NCBI GenBank assembly: GCA_005776725.1
Contig: SXOO01000262.1
Location: 1-40,959 of the forward strand
Reading direction: 5' to 3'
Length of the DNA: 40,959 nt
DNA from: Pseudomonadota bacterium
GTDB taxonomy: Bacteria; Myxococcota_A; UBA9042; GCA-2863065
Shown here: positions 1-7,402 of the stretch, piece after piece
Layout of the letters: every line of letters starts with the position of its first letter
How positions within the stretch are numbered: position 1 is the first letter of the stretch
Made by a program: the position numbers and the translations under genes
The notes under the pieces: model-generated
Told to the model about the DNA's origin: nothing
What the model saw: the letters and a program-made list of their open reading frames with translations, nothing else
The model's database searches: none

Positions 1-40
1 CATTCAAGAGGTCGTCGGTTCGATCCCGATTACCTCCACC
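1..40 (+). tRNA. tRNA-Ala, 3' part only (window starts inside it)
   Basis: The window opens in the anticodon loop. Bases 4-8 are the 3' side of the anticodon stem, 9-13 (AGGTC) the variable loop, 14-18/26-30 the T stem (GTCGG/CCGAT), 19-25 the T loop (TTCGATC), 31-37 the 3' acceptor strand (TACCTCC) and A38 the discriminator. The residue at tRNA position 36 is C (codon starting with G). The acceptor has T at position 70 next to an A discriminator, as expected for the G3:U70 identity pair of tRNA-Ala. The 3' end reads CCG, so the final A of CCA is not encoded and must be added by the CCA enzyme. No 23S gene follows, so this is not an rRNA-operon spacer tRNA. The Ala identity is inferred because the anticodon itself lies outside the window. 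Confidence 0.85.
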
Positions 41-106
41 GATTGAGCCGCTTCGGCGGCGCTCCGGGCGACGATTCGGACAACGTTTCGGCACTCGGGA
101 CAAGCG

Positions 107-143
107 AGCCTCGGAGGGAAACCTCCGGGGCTTTTGTCGTTTT
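107..143 (+). terminator. Intrinsic terminator of the tRNA-Ala transcript
   Basis: An 11-bp stem pairs 107-117 with 122-132, with one G-T pair and a GAAA tetraloop (118-121). It is followed at once by TTTTGTCGTTTT. This is the clearest rho-independent terminator in the window. It lies 67 bases after the tRNA on the same strand. A smaller UUCG-loop hairpin (47-51/56-60) sits between the two and may help 3'-end processing. Confidence 0.85.
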
Positions 144-344
144 CGGGGACCGCGCTCGCGTCACGCCGGCCGGAAGGGGCAGACGGAGCTCCACTACGGA
201 GGCTCGCGGCCAAGAGCACCCGGCTCCGGACTCCTGCAAGCTCCCACAAGTTGTCGTTGAGGGGCCGCGCGGCCTCAGCTGGGAGGGCTCACCGCGACGC
301 GTCGGGTGACGCGTGGGGAGCTGGCGCGGCGGGGGAGGGGCTGC

Positions 345-1097
345 TCAGGCCGAGGCGGCCCAGGCGTTCGACGTGGAAGCCTCCACGCTGGCGAGGAGCC
401 CCATGGCCTCTTCCATCATGTCCGGCGTGTCCACGTCCTGCCACCAAGCGTCGCCGATGTCGAACGGGAGGAAGGCTCCGCGCCGCGCGAGGACCATCAT
501 GCCCTCGGACAGCGAGCAGTCGCCGCGGGCGCCCATCGCCTCCTCGAGCGCCGCGAAGATCGCCGGGGTGCAGTGAAACACGCCGCAGTCGATCGCGTCG
601 TAGTCGATCAGCGCCTTCGAGATGCGCACGATCCGGCCGCCCTCGATGCCCACCTTGGTGGCGTCGTCGAGGTCGAAGACCTCCTTGAAGTCCACGGCGA
701 GGCTGACGGAGTCCGGGCGGACGCCGCGCGCCACCATCCGACGGAGGATGTTGGGATCGAAGATGTGGTCGCTCATCATGAGCGCGAAGGGGCCGTCCAC
801 GCGGTCTTTGCAGGCGTACAGGGAGAGCCCGTTGGAGCGCTCCCACAGCGGGTTGAACACGGTCTCGACATCGCCTCGCGAGAGGCGCCGCGCCTCCGCG
901 CTGACCAGCTCGGCGTTGTAGCCCGTGACCACGAGGATGCGCTGCATGCCGGCGAGCCGGCAGTTGTCGATGGTGCGCGCGAGCAGGCTCTTGCCCCCCA
1001 CCTTGATCAGCGGCTTCGAGAACGCTGAGACCTGTCCGCCTGGGTCCAATCGGGAGCCTCTGCCCGCCGCCAGGATAATCGCTGTGGTGGTCGTCAC
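345..1097 (-). CDS. CTP:inositol-1-phosphate cytidylyltransferase-like nucleotidyltransferase
   Basis: This is a 250-residue NTP_transferase-fold enzyme. Visible motifs are the nucleotide-binding loop AAGRGSRL (10-17), the KPL segment (28-30), SDHIFDP (109-115, metal-binding Asp) and DIGDAWWQDVDT (213-224). The HIFDP and WWQDVDT signatures are those of inositol-1-phosphate cytidylyltransferases, which make CDP-inositol for inositol phospholipids or di-myo-inositol phosphate. Other sugar-phosphate nucleotidyltransferases remain possible. The GTG start is chosen because a strong Shine-Dalgarno sequence (GGAAGGAG) lies 7 nt before it and the protein then opens directly into the first beta strand. 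The same frame is open further upstream but that extension has no family features. The CDP-alcohol phosphotransferase partner often fused or adjacent to this enzyme is not in the window. It is divergent from the HTTM gene across a palindromic region. Confidence 0.75.
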   Translation of the reverse strand: MTTTTAIILAAGRGSRLDPGGQVSAFSKPLIKVGGKSLLARTIDNCRLAGMQRILVVTGYNAELVSAEARRLSRGDVETVFNPLWERSNGLSLYACKDRVDGPFALMMSDHIFDPNILRRMVARGVRPDSVSLAVDFKEVFDLDDATKVGIEGGRIVRISKALIDYDAIDCGVFHCTPAIFAALEEAMGARGDCSLSEGMMVLARRGAFLPFDIGDAWWQDVDTPDMMEEAMGLLASVEASTSNAWAASA

Positions 1098-1217
1098 GCC
1101 GTCGCTCCTTCCCATAACCGTTCCACTGGGCTGGAGCATGGGTACTCCACGCTCGACCCCAGCACCTTCATTAGATGGAAGCGGCGTGCCAACTTCCGGG
1201 GGCAGCCCGGAGCCCGC

Positions 1218-1260
1218 GTGAAACCGCATCAACAGCGCGATATTGTTGATGTAGTTTCAC
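1218..1260. repeat. Nested inverted repeat, possible operator
   Basis: GTGAAAC (1218-1224), three bases, ATCAACA (1228-1234), nine bases, TGTTGAT (1244-1250), three bases, GTTTCAC (1254-1260). Both 7-base arms match exactly and the 3-base linkers do not. It lies in the divergent intergenic region between the nucleotidyltransferase and the HTTM gene. A two-part dyad with a 9-base centre is typical of a dimeric repressor site, but a transcript hairpin is also possible. I do not recognise it as the site of a named regulator. Confidence 0.6.
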
Positions 1261-1279
1261 CGGGGCCAGTTGGCCCCGG
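1260..1279. repeat. 20-bp palindrome abutting the nested repeat
   Basis: Arms CCGGGGCCA and TGGCCCCGG pair perfectly around a 2-base centre. It begins at the last base of the neighbouring nested dyad and lies 146 bp before the HTTM start. The remaining 1280-1424 is G+C-rich and shows no clear promoter. Confidence 0.55.
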
Positions 1280-1424
1280 CGCCGGCCGTGGGAGTACGCG
1301 TGCTCCACGTGGAGGCCGAACCCGCCTCGGCGCCCCCGGGCCACCCGGGCCACCTCGGTCCTTGTCCGCGCCTGCCGGCCCGGAGTAGGGTAGGCCACTG
1401 CGGACCGAAGGACTGAGACCCCCG

Positions 1425-3620
1425 ATGAGCGAGAGCCCTACCGCCACCGCCGGAAGCCCGGCCGGCGCCCCAGTCGAGCCCTCGCCGAGAACGGGGCTCC
1501 TGTTCAACGCCTTCTCGCTCGACACGCGATCGCTGTCCTTCTTCCGCGTAGTCCTGGCCTCCCTCGTGTTGGTCGACCTGTGGAACCGCTGGCCGCACGT
1601 CGAGGCGCACTACACAGACTTCGGGGTTCTCCCGCGCGCCGAATACGTCACCAACTTCATGGGCAAGTTCGTGTTGTGCTTCCACATGTGGGGTGGCACT
1701 GCGTTCGCGATGAAGCTGCTCATGGTCGTGCAGGCGGCGTTCACGTTGCTCTTTCTGGTGGGGTGGCGCACCCGCCTCATGCACTTCTTGTCGTGGCTCT
1801 TCCTCATCTCGCTACACACGCGCAACCCCTACGTTCTCCAGGGCGGAGACATCCTGCTCCGGCAGCTGTTCTTCTGGAGCATGTTCCTGCCCCTCGGCGC
1901 CCACTGGTCGTTCGACCGCGCCCTCAACGCCACCGAGGCCACCTCGCCGCCGCCCAAGGCCACACTCTCGATGGTGTCGTTTGCCTATCTGATGCAGGTG
2001 TGTCTGGTCTATTGGTATACCGCCAAGCTGAAGACAGGCGAGGAGTGGCGAGACGGCTCGGCGGTCTGGTATGCGCTCAACATCGATCACTTCTCCACGC
2101 CGGTCGCGGAGTTCCTCCTGCAGTTCCCTCCGCTCTTGGAGCTCCTGACCCACGTCACGCTCTGGTTCGAGTGGCTCGGGCCGCTCCTGGCCCTCATGCC
2201 GATCGGCTCGCAGTTCTTCCGGGGAGTGGCGGTGCTCGGCTTCCTGGGGCTCCACGCGGGCTTCGGCTTCGGCCTCAAGATCGGGCTCTTCGTCTTCGTC
2301 TCCTGCACCAGCTGGTTGCCCATGATCCCGAGCGCGTTCTGGGACCGCCTGGGCCGCTGGGTAGACGGTCGACGCCGCGGTGAGGCGGTGATCGCCTACG
2401 ACGGAGACTGCGGCTACTGCCGCCGCATGGCCCAGCTCGTGAGCACGGGTCTCCTCCTCCGCCGCACTCGGGTGGTGCCCGCTTCGGTCGACTCCACACT
2501 CGCCGCGCGGCTCGAAGCGTCCAACAGCTGGGTCTACGTGGACCACGACGGCGGTGTTCACGTGGAGGGAGCCGCGATCATCGCGGCGGTTAGGGCCTCT
2601 CCCATCTTCTTCTGGATGGCGCCTCTCCTCGCGCTGCTGCCCCGCCTCGTGAACGCCGTCTACAGCTTCGTCCGGAGCCGTCGGGGGGCCTTCGGCCAGC
2701 ACCCCTCGTTCCTGCGTGAGCGCCCGCAGAGCTGGAGCGCGCCTCGTATCGTGCAGCCCATCGCGGCGTTCCTGCTCGTGTATGTCGTCATGTGGAACAA
2801 CGGCACGCTCCCGGAGCACCGCGTGAAGGTCTTCGGCTACGAGGTGGAGACCGCGCTGCAAGACAAGTACAGCTTCTTCAACGGGGCCATCGAGATCGAG
2901 AACGCCAAGGCGCTCGGATACACACTGCGGCTCGATCAGAAGTGGGACATGTTCGCGCCGCGCCCCATGAAGGGCGACGGCTGGTTCGTGATCGCCGGGA
3001 CCACCCGGAAGGGCAAGGTGGTGAATCTCTGGGGCGAGTCAGAGACCGTGGTGTGGGCCAAGCCGGAGGTGGTCTCGGCCACATACCCGGGGCAGCGCTG
3101 GCGGAAGTACATGATGAACCTCTGGATGAACACGTTCAAGAAGCACAGAAAGCACTACGGGCGGTACGTGTGCCGTCTGTTCGACCGAGACCGCGCCGAC
3201 GCGGGTGACAAGCTCGAGACCTTCCACATGTTCTACATGAAGGAAGAGACCGAGCGGCATGGGACCGCTCCGGTGGAGTGTCGGTCGATCTGGCAGCACT
3301 GGTGCAGCGATAACGGGAAGAACACGAAGCACAAACCCTACGCGGACACCTGCGACCAATACAACGTGCGCGCCGCGGCGCAGAAGGCAGCCCGCGCCGC
3401 GTGTCGCTGCGACGGCAGCGATCCGAAGTGTTGGGACAAGGCGCGGGCCAAGCACAAGGAGCTCGCCACCAAGCGCGAGAAGACGAAGGTCACGAATCAG
3501 GCCATCCTGACGGAGATCTCCGCTGCCGAGGCGGAGTACGGTCAGTGCATCTCGAAGGCTCCACCCGCGTCGGGTGGCGCCGAACCTCCACGTTCCGCTG
3601 AAGGAGAGCCGCCCCGATGA
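1425..3620 (+). CDS. HTTM membrane domain - DCC (DUF393) oxidoreductase fusion protein
   Basis: 731 residues. About 30-310 form an HTTM domain (horizontally transferred transmembrane domain, related to the N-terminus of vitamin K-dependent gamma-carboxylase) with several hydrophobic helices and the GGDILLR signature (140-146). About 320-430 are a DCC/DUF393 thiol-disulfide-type domain with YDGDCGYC (325-332), whose CxxC is Cys329/Cys332. Then come a membrane helix near 445-462 and a soluble C-terminal region rich in Lys and Cys (from about 600). HTTM and DCC genes are often neighbours; here they are one chain, suggesting membrane-linked redox or modification chemistry, substrate unknown. The stop overlaps the next start (ATGA), so the two genes are translationally coupled. 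The start is the first ATG of the frame; only a loosely spaced GAAGGA precedes it. Confidence 0.82.
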   Translation: MSESPTATAGSPAGAPVEPSPRTGLLFNAFSLDTRSLSFFRVVLASLVLVDLWNRWPHVEAHYTDFGVLPRAEYVTNFMGKFVLCFHMWGGTAFAMKLLMVVQAAFTLLFLVGWRTRLMHFLSWLFLISLHTRNPYVLQGGDILLRQLFFWSMFLPLGAHWSFDRALNATEATSPPPKATLSMVSFAYLMQVCLVYWYTAKLKTGEEWRDGSAVWYALNIDHFSTPVAEFLLQFPPLLELLTHVTLWFEWLGPLLALMPIGSQFFRGVAVLGFLGLHAGFGFGLKIGLFVFVSCTSWLPMIPSAFWDRLGRWVDGRRRGEAVIAYDGDCGYCRRMAQLVSTGLLLRRTRVVPASVDSTLAARLEASNSWVYVDHDGGVHVEGAAIIAAVRASPIFFWMAPLLALLPRLVNAVYSFVRSRRGAFGQHPSFLRERPQSWSAPRIVQPIAAFLLVYVVMWNNGTLPEHRVKVFGYEVETALQDKYSFFNGAIEIENAKALGYTLRLDQKWDMFAPRPMKGDGWFVIAGTTRKGKVVNLWGESETVVWAKPEVVSATYPGQRWRKYMMNLWMNTFKKHRKHYGRYVCRLFDRDRADAGDKLETFHMFYMKEETERHGTAPVECRSIWQHWCSDNGKNTKHKPYADTCDQYNVRAAAQKAARAACRCDGSDPKCWDKARAKHKELATKREKTKVTNQAILTEISAAEAEYGQCISKAPPASGGAEPPRSAEGEPPR

Positions 3621-4723
3621 GCGACGACCAGTTCACCCTTGGGATCGAGGAAGAGTTCCAGATCATCGATCCGAGGACGCGCGAGCTCACCAACGCGATC
3701 AGCCAGATGATGGAGGCCCGCCAGCAGCTCGGGTCGATCAAGATCATGGCCGAGCTCCACCAGTCCGTGGTGGAGGTGGCCTCCGGCATCTGCAAGAACG
3801 TGGCGGAGGCACGGCAGCAGGTGATCGACAACCGCCGCGAGGCCGCCCGGATCGCCGGTGAGGTCGGGATGCGCATCGCCGCGGCCTCCACCCACCCCTT
3901 CTCGCGGTGGCAGGAGCAGCAGATCAACGTGGGGCCGCGGTACCAGGAGCTGGTCGGCGAGCTCCAGGACGTGGCGCGCGCCAACCTCATCTTCGGCCTG
4001 CACGTCCACGTCGGTATCCCGGACCGGGAAGACGCCATCGCGGTCTTCAACTCGGCGCGGTACTTCCTCCCGCACATCCTGGCGCTCAGCACCAGCTCGC
4101 CGTTCTTCAACGGCCGCAACACTGGGCTCCAGTCGGTGCGCAGCCTGATCTTCAAGCGACTGCCCCGCACCGGCATCCCAGAGACGTTCCGAAGCTACTC
4201 CGAGTTCAACTCGTTCATCGAGCTGCTGGTCCAGACCAAGTGCGTCGACAACGAGCGGCGCATGTGGTGGGACCTGCGGCCGCACCCGATCTACTCGACG
4301 CTCGAGTTCCGAGTCACCGACCTCCCCACGAAGGTGGACGACGTCATCGCGATCGCGGCGCTGGTGCAGGCGATCGTGGCCACGCTGATGCGGCTCCACC
4401 GCAACAACCAATCGTGGCGGTACTACCCGAGCGCCCTCATCGAGGAGAACAAGTGGCGGGCCGTGCGTTACGGCGTCCACGGGAAGCTCATCGACTTCGG
4501 GCGCCAGAAGGAGGTGCCGCTCCGCGACCTCATCCGCGAGATGCTCGATCTGGTCGAGCCCGTGGTGGACGAGCTCGGCTCCCGGCAGGAGCTCGCGCAC
4601 CTCGAGAAGATGCTCAACGAGGGGACCAGCGCCGACCGGCAGCTGCGGGTTTATGAGGAGACGAAGAGCCTCGAGTCCGTCGTAGACCACGTCCTCGACG
4701 AGACGATGCTCGGCGTCAGCTGA
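3617..4723 (+). CDS. YbdK-type carboxylate-amine ligase (glutamate-cysteine ligase type 2 family)
   Basis: 368 residues, about the usual length of the GCS2/YbdK family. The opening LGIEEEFQIIDP is the family's nucleotide/metal-binding signature. MAELHQSVVEVASG, FGLHVHVGIPD and the TLEFRVTDLPT segment match conserved blocks of ATP-grasp-like gamma-glutamate ligases. Characterised relatives join an amino acid carboxylate to an amine, with weak glutamate-cysteine ligase activity in E. coli YbdK; the true substrate here is unknown. The ATG overlaps the stop of the HTTM-DCC gene, so both are made from one message, and a thiol-peptide product acting with the DCC CxxC domain is conceivable but is inference. 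The stop and that of the convergent gene lie in one 12-bp palindrome (4721-4732). Confidence 0.88.
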   Translation: MSDDQFTLGIEEEFQIIDPRTRELTNAISQMMEARQQLGSIKIMAELHQSVVEVASGICKNVAEARQQVIDNRREAARIAGEVGMRIAAASTHPFSRWQEQQINVGPRYQELVGELQDVARANLIFGLHVHVGIPDREDAIAVFNSARYFLPHILALSTSSPFFNGRNTGLQSVRSLIFKRLPRTGIPETFRSYSEFNSFIELLVQTKCVDNERRMWWDLRPHPIYSTLEFRVTDLPTKVDDVIAIAALVQAIVATLMRLHRNNQSWRYYPSALIEENKWRAVRYGVHGKLIDFGRQKEVPLRDLIREMLDLVEPVVDELGSRQELAHLEKMLNEGTSADRQLRVYEETKSLESVVDHVLDETMLGVS

Positions 4724-4729
4724 GCGCGC

Positions 4730-5788
4730 TCACAGCTCGGTGCGGGTCACGCCGCTGAAGCCCAGGATGAAGTCCGGGCCGAAGGCGGTCGCTGGCGTGT
4801 GATAGCCGGGGCGCAGCTCGCCGATCCGCTCGGCGATCGTGAGCGCCGTCTCCGCGGTTAGCGTGTAGCCCTCGGGGGTCTGGAGCCGCGCCGACGCGCT
4901 TCCGCCCGCGCCGTCCCTAACCTCACCCCAGAGGAGGCTGAGAGCAGCCGCCCGCTGCTCGTCGTTGGGGCCTCGGGGACGGTTGCGCGCGCGGGCCTGG
5001 AGGAACCGCTGGACCGGGGACGCCGCCGCCAAGGACGGAACAGCACCGAGGAGCCGGCTGGCGAAGGACGCTGAGCGCGGCATCGTGGTGTAGACCTCGA
5101 TGTTCGGGATGCCCGTGCTCGTATACCCCGTAGACAGATCCCCCCACTGGATCGCCGCACAGCGAGTGGGGCCGCGCCCGAAGTCGATGCTCCGTACCCG
5201 CTCGCCGTTGGGGATCTCTATGAGCCGACCGCTCTCGCGAACCGACGCGCCCTTCGGGAGGTTCTCGATCACCGTGGCCATCGTGCCGTGCGAGATGCCC
5301 CCGCCGATCATTCGAAAAGCCAGAACGAGGTGTGTGGCGCTGGGGAGGCGCTGGGCGAGGTGAGCGGCGAGGCAATCGGACGGAACGACGTCGAAGCCGG
5401 CCCCAGGCAGCAGCGCGATCCCGGCAGCCTCGGCGTCGCGGGCGCGCGCCTTGATCGACTCGAACACCGAGATCTCTCCGGTGACGTCCAGGTAGGACAC
5501 CTTCGCCGCCAGGCACGCCTCGACCATCGGTCGCCAGGTTCGCGAGAAGGGACCCGCGCAGTGAAGCACAGCCGAGACTCCCTCGAGGTGCCGGGCAACG
5601 TCTTCTCCCGAGAGGTCGAAGATACGAGACGGCGACCCGCAGAGCGCCGCGATGGCCTCCACCGGCGCCCGGCTCCTGCCGGCGGCGATCACTGCGACGT
5701 TTCGGGCCCGCGCGGCGCGCATGATCAGCTCGCCGGTATAGCCATTAGCGCCGTAGACGAGGATGGGGGCTCTGTTCTGGGTGCTCAT
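4730..5788 (-). CDS. Saccharopine dehydrogenase-like NAD(P)-binding reductase
   Basis: 352 residues. The N-terminus is a Rossmann fold: ILVYGANGYTGEL (GxxGxxG) and a second strand ending AAGRSR. Then come HCAGPFS and YLDVTGE, typical of the saccharopine dehydrogenase-like/trans-acting enoyl reductase family found with polyketide and lipid genes. GAGFDVVPSDCLA is the family's central block. The substrate is not predictable; enoyl-thioester reduction or an oxidoreductase acting on a lipid is most likely. The ATG at 5788 is preferred over an in-frame extension to 5839 because it gives MSTQNRAPILVYG directly before the Rossmann strand and has GGAG about 10 nt upstream. It is convergent with the ligase gene and separated by 6 bp. 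Confidence 0.8.
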   Translation of the reverse strand: MSTQNRAPILVYGANGYTGELIMRAARARNVAVIAAGRSRAPVEAIAALCGSPSRIFDLSGEDVARHLEGVSAVLHCAGPFSRTWRPMVEACLAAKVSYLDVTGEISVFESIKARARDAEAAGIALLPGAGFDVVPSDCLAAHLAQRLPSATHLVLAFRMIGGGISHGTMATVIENLPKGASVRESGRLIEIPNGERVRSIDFGRGPTRCAAIQWGDLSTGYTSTGIPNIEVYTTMPRSASFASRLLGAVPSLAAASPVQRFLQARARNRPRGPNDEQRAAALSLLWGEVRDGAGGSASARLQTPEGYTLTAETALTIAERIGELRPGYHTPATAFGPDFILGFSGVTRTEL

Positions 5789-5859
5789 TGGGTGCGGCTC
5801 CAGCGGGGGGCGACGAAGGGCGGAGGCGCAGCGTGCCACGCAGCTGTCGTGGCGGTCAG

Positions 5860-5935
5860 CAAATTCATGTTGGGGCCGGGGCAGCAGAGCTCCCTGCCCG
5901 GTTCACCTCCTCGCTCTCGCGAACAGGTGAATTCC
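5860..5935 (+). repeat. Dispersed repeat, copy 1 (intergenic)
   Basis: About 76 bp matching, in inverted orientation, the element at 7833-7909. Four blocks are identical: 26 bases from TGTTGGGG to GAGCTCC, 11 bases GGTTCACCTCC, 10 bases CGCTCTCGCG and 8 bases TGAATTCC. The intervening bases differ. Within this copy GGGCAG/CTGCCC and TTCACC/GGTGAA can form hairpins. It lies in the 339-bp gap 5789-6127, about 70 bp upstream of the reductase gene. Confidence 0.8.
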
Positions 5936-6007
5936 ACTGGGGGCAGGGGCGCACGCCGTGGCTCGGGCGGGCTCAGCGCTGGAATCCCGCGAATCCTGGC
6001 GTGTTCG

Positions 6008-6036
6008 TTGACACCCTTCGGGAGCGGCCATTACGC
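6008..6036 (+). promoter_or_regulatory. Predicted sigma-70-type promoter of the lipoprotein/pseudo-receiver pair
   Basis: TTGACA (6008-6013), 17-bp spacer, TTACGC (6031-6036). The -35 box is perfect and the -10 box is weak. It would give a leader of roughly 85 nt before the ATG at 6128. The rest of the 5789-6127 gap holds only the dispersed repeat. Confidence 0.45.
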
Positions 6037-6127
6037 TCCGCTCGCCCAGCCGGCTTTGTCCTGGGCCGTTTCTTGTCGCCGCAGGGCCGCGTCGTTGCGT
6101 CGGCGGACGGACCAACGGAGTGTTCGC

Positions 6128-7402
6128 ATGCGTTTGTTGTCGCTCGTTTCCCCCGTGGCCATCGGCGCCGCTTTCGCGGTCGCGTCGGCGGGCTGCAAGA
6201 AGGACGAGGCCCAGCCCGTTCCCCTGCCCGAGGCGGAGAAGGTCAGCAAGGCGGCCCCACTCGAGGCGTCCGCGGCCGACGCGGAGCCCCCGACTCGCCG
6301 GCTCGCCGAGGCCGGCAAGCCCTCCACCCCGGCGCCCCGTGAGCGAGCACAACGCAAGCCGTCTGCGCGGCCTTCCCGGCCCGCGGCCGCCAGCGCGCCC
6401 GCCAGCGCCCCAGAGGCTGCCGACCCCACGCTGCCGCCCGGCGCCGTGGTTGTGGAGCAGCCGATCGCGGCGCTCGGTTTGCAGCCCCCCTCTGGCGCTG
6501 GGGTCGCCGACCGCGGTGCGGTGGCAGAGCCCGATCCGTCGGCCCCTACCGCCATGGCGGAGAACGGCGGCGCGGTGGTCCCTTCCGCGGCCGGCCGACC
6601 CGGCGGACGTTATTCCGCTGCAGACCTGAAGCCCCTCGGTGCTCCCCGGGCGCCGCCGTCCACCCCGCCGGGCGCCGAGCCCACGTTCGACGAGGGCGTC
6701 GACGCGCCGCAGCCCCCCGCTCGCCCCGTTCGTCCAACGATGGGACGGCCGAACCCGGGTCGACCGGGACCAAACCTGGCGCTCCCCCCGCCGGAGGTCG
6801 GCGTGGACGTGGGTGCTCAGCCGCCGCAGCCGCACCTCGGGCGGCCAACGCGCGAGCTCCCGGCCGCTCCGGATCCTGCAGCGGTGCCCTCCGCGATCGA
6901 GCCCGCCATGCCCGGCGAGGCGCCTTCGCTCGCCATTCGGCCTACCCTGCCCACGCAGTCCAAGCCGAACGCCGCGATCTACCTCCGCGAAGACGACGTC
7001 TTCGAGGCGCTGGGGGCCAAGCGTCCCCTGGATGTTCACGAGCTCCCGGGGATGGCCGGCGACGACCGCTACGACTCGCTGTACTTCGGCAGCCCCGACG
7101 GGTCGCAGTACTACGCCGGGCTTCAGATCTGGCGCCCGCGCTCCCCGATCGACGCGCAGCGGCGATACACCCAGATGGTGCGCAGCTACCCGAACGCGGA
7201 GGAGACCACCGCCGTCGGCAGCAAGACCTTCTTCGCCTTCTGGAATGACCTCTACTACCTGGTCTTCCTCCTGTCCGACAACGCGGCTCCCACCGTTGTG
7301 GCGCTCACGTGCGACCAACGCACCTGCGACTCGCCCCAGGAGCTCGTCACGCTGGCCTCCAAGATCTACGACCGGCTCAACGCGAAGGAGCCGCCCCCGT
7401 GA
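6128..7402 (+). CDS. Proline/alanine-rich lipoprotein with a conserved-looking C-terminal domain
   Basis: 424 residues. A lipoprotein signal peptide ends in the lipobox ASAGC (Cys about 22) followed by KKDE. About residues 25-275 are low-complexity Ala/Pro/Arg-rich linker. The last 145 residues (from AIYLREDDVFEALGAKRPLD) look like a folded domain with several aromatic residues and one Cys pair (CDQRTC). I do not recognise the domain. The ATG is chosen for GGAG 7 nt upstream and the signal peptide; the frame is open far upstream but only as antisense of the reductase gene. The stop overlaps the GTG of the next gene (GTGA), so the two products are probably made together. Confidence 0.8.
   Translation: MRLLSLVSPVAIGAAFAVASAGCKKDEAQPVPLPEAEKVSKAAPLEASAADAEPPTRRLAEAGKPSTPAPRERAQRKPSARPSRPAAASAPASAPEAADPTLPPGAVVVEQPIAALGLQPPSGAGVADRGAVAEPDPSAPTAMAENGGAVVPSAAGRPGGRYSAADLKPLGAPRAPPSTPPGAEPTFDEGVDAPQPPARPVRPTMGRPNPGRPGPNLALPPPEVGVDVGAQPPQPHLGRPTRELPAAPDPAAVPSAIEPAMPGEAPSLAIRPTLPTQSKPNAAIYLREDDVFEALGAKRPLDVHELPGMAGDDRYDSLYFGSPDGSQYYAGLQIWRPRSPIDAQRRYTQMVRSYPNAEETTAVGSKTFFAFWNDLYYLVFLLSDNAAPTVVALTCDQRTCDSPQELVTLASKIYDRLNAKEPPP

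Noticed and set aside
4..249. Minus-strand open frame ending VEVIGIEPTTS
   Set aside because: The ending IGIEPTTS is a well-known artefact of reading the antisense strand of a tRNA 3' end. The frame overlaps the tRNA-Ala and its terminator.
1692..1707. TGGCAC followed by TTCGC, resembling a sigma-54 -24/-12 promoter
   Set aside because: It is inside the HTTM coding sequence, the spacing is off and no gene start follows.
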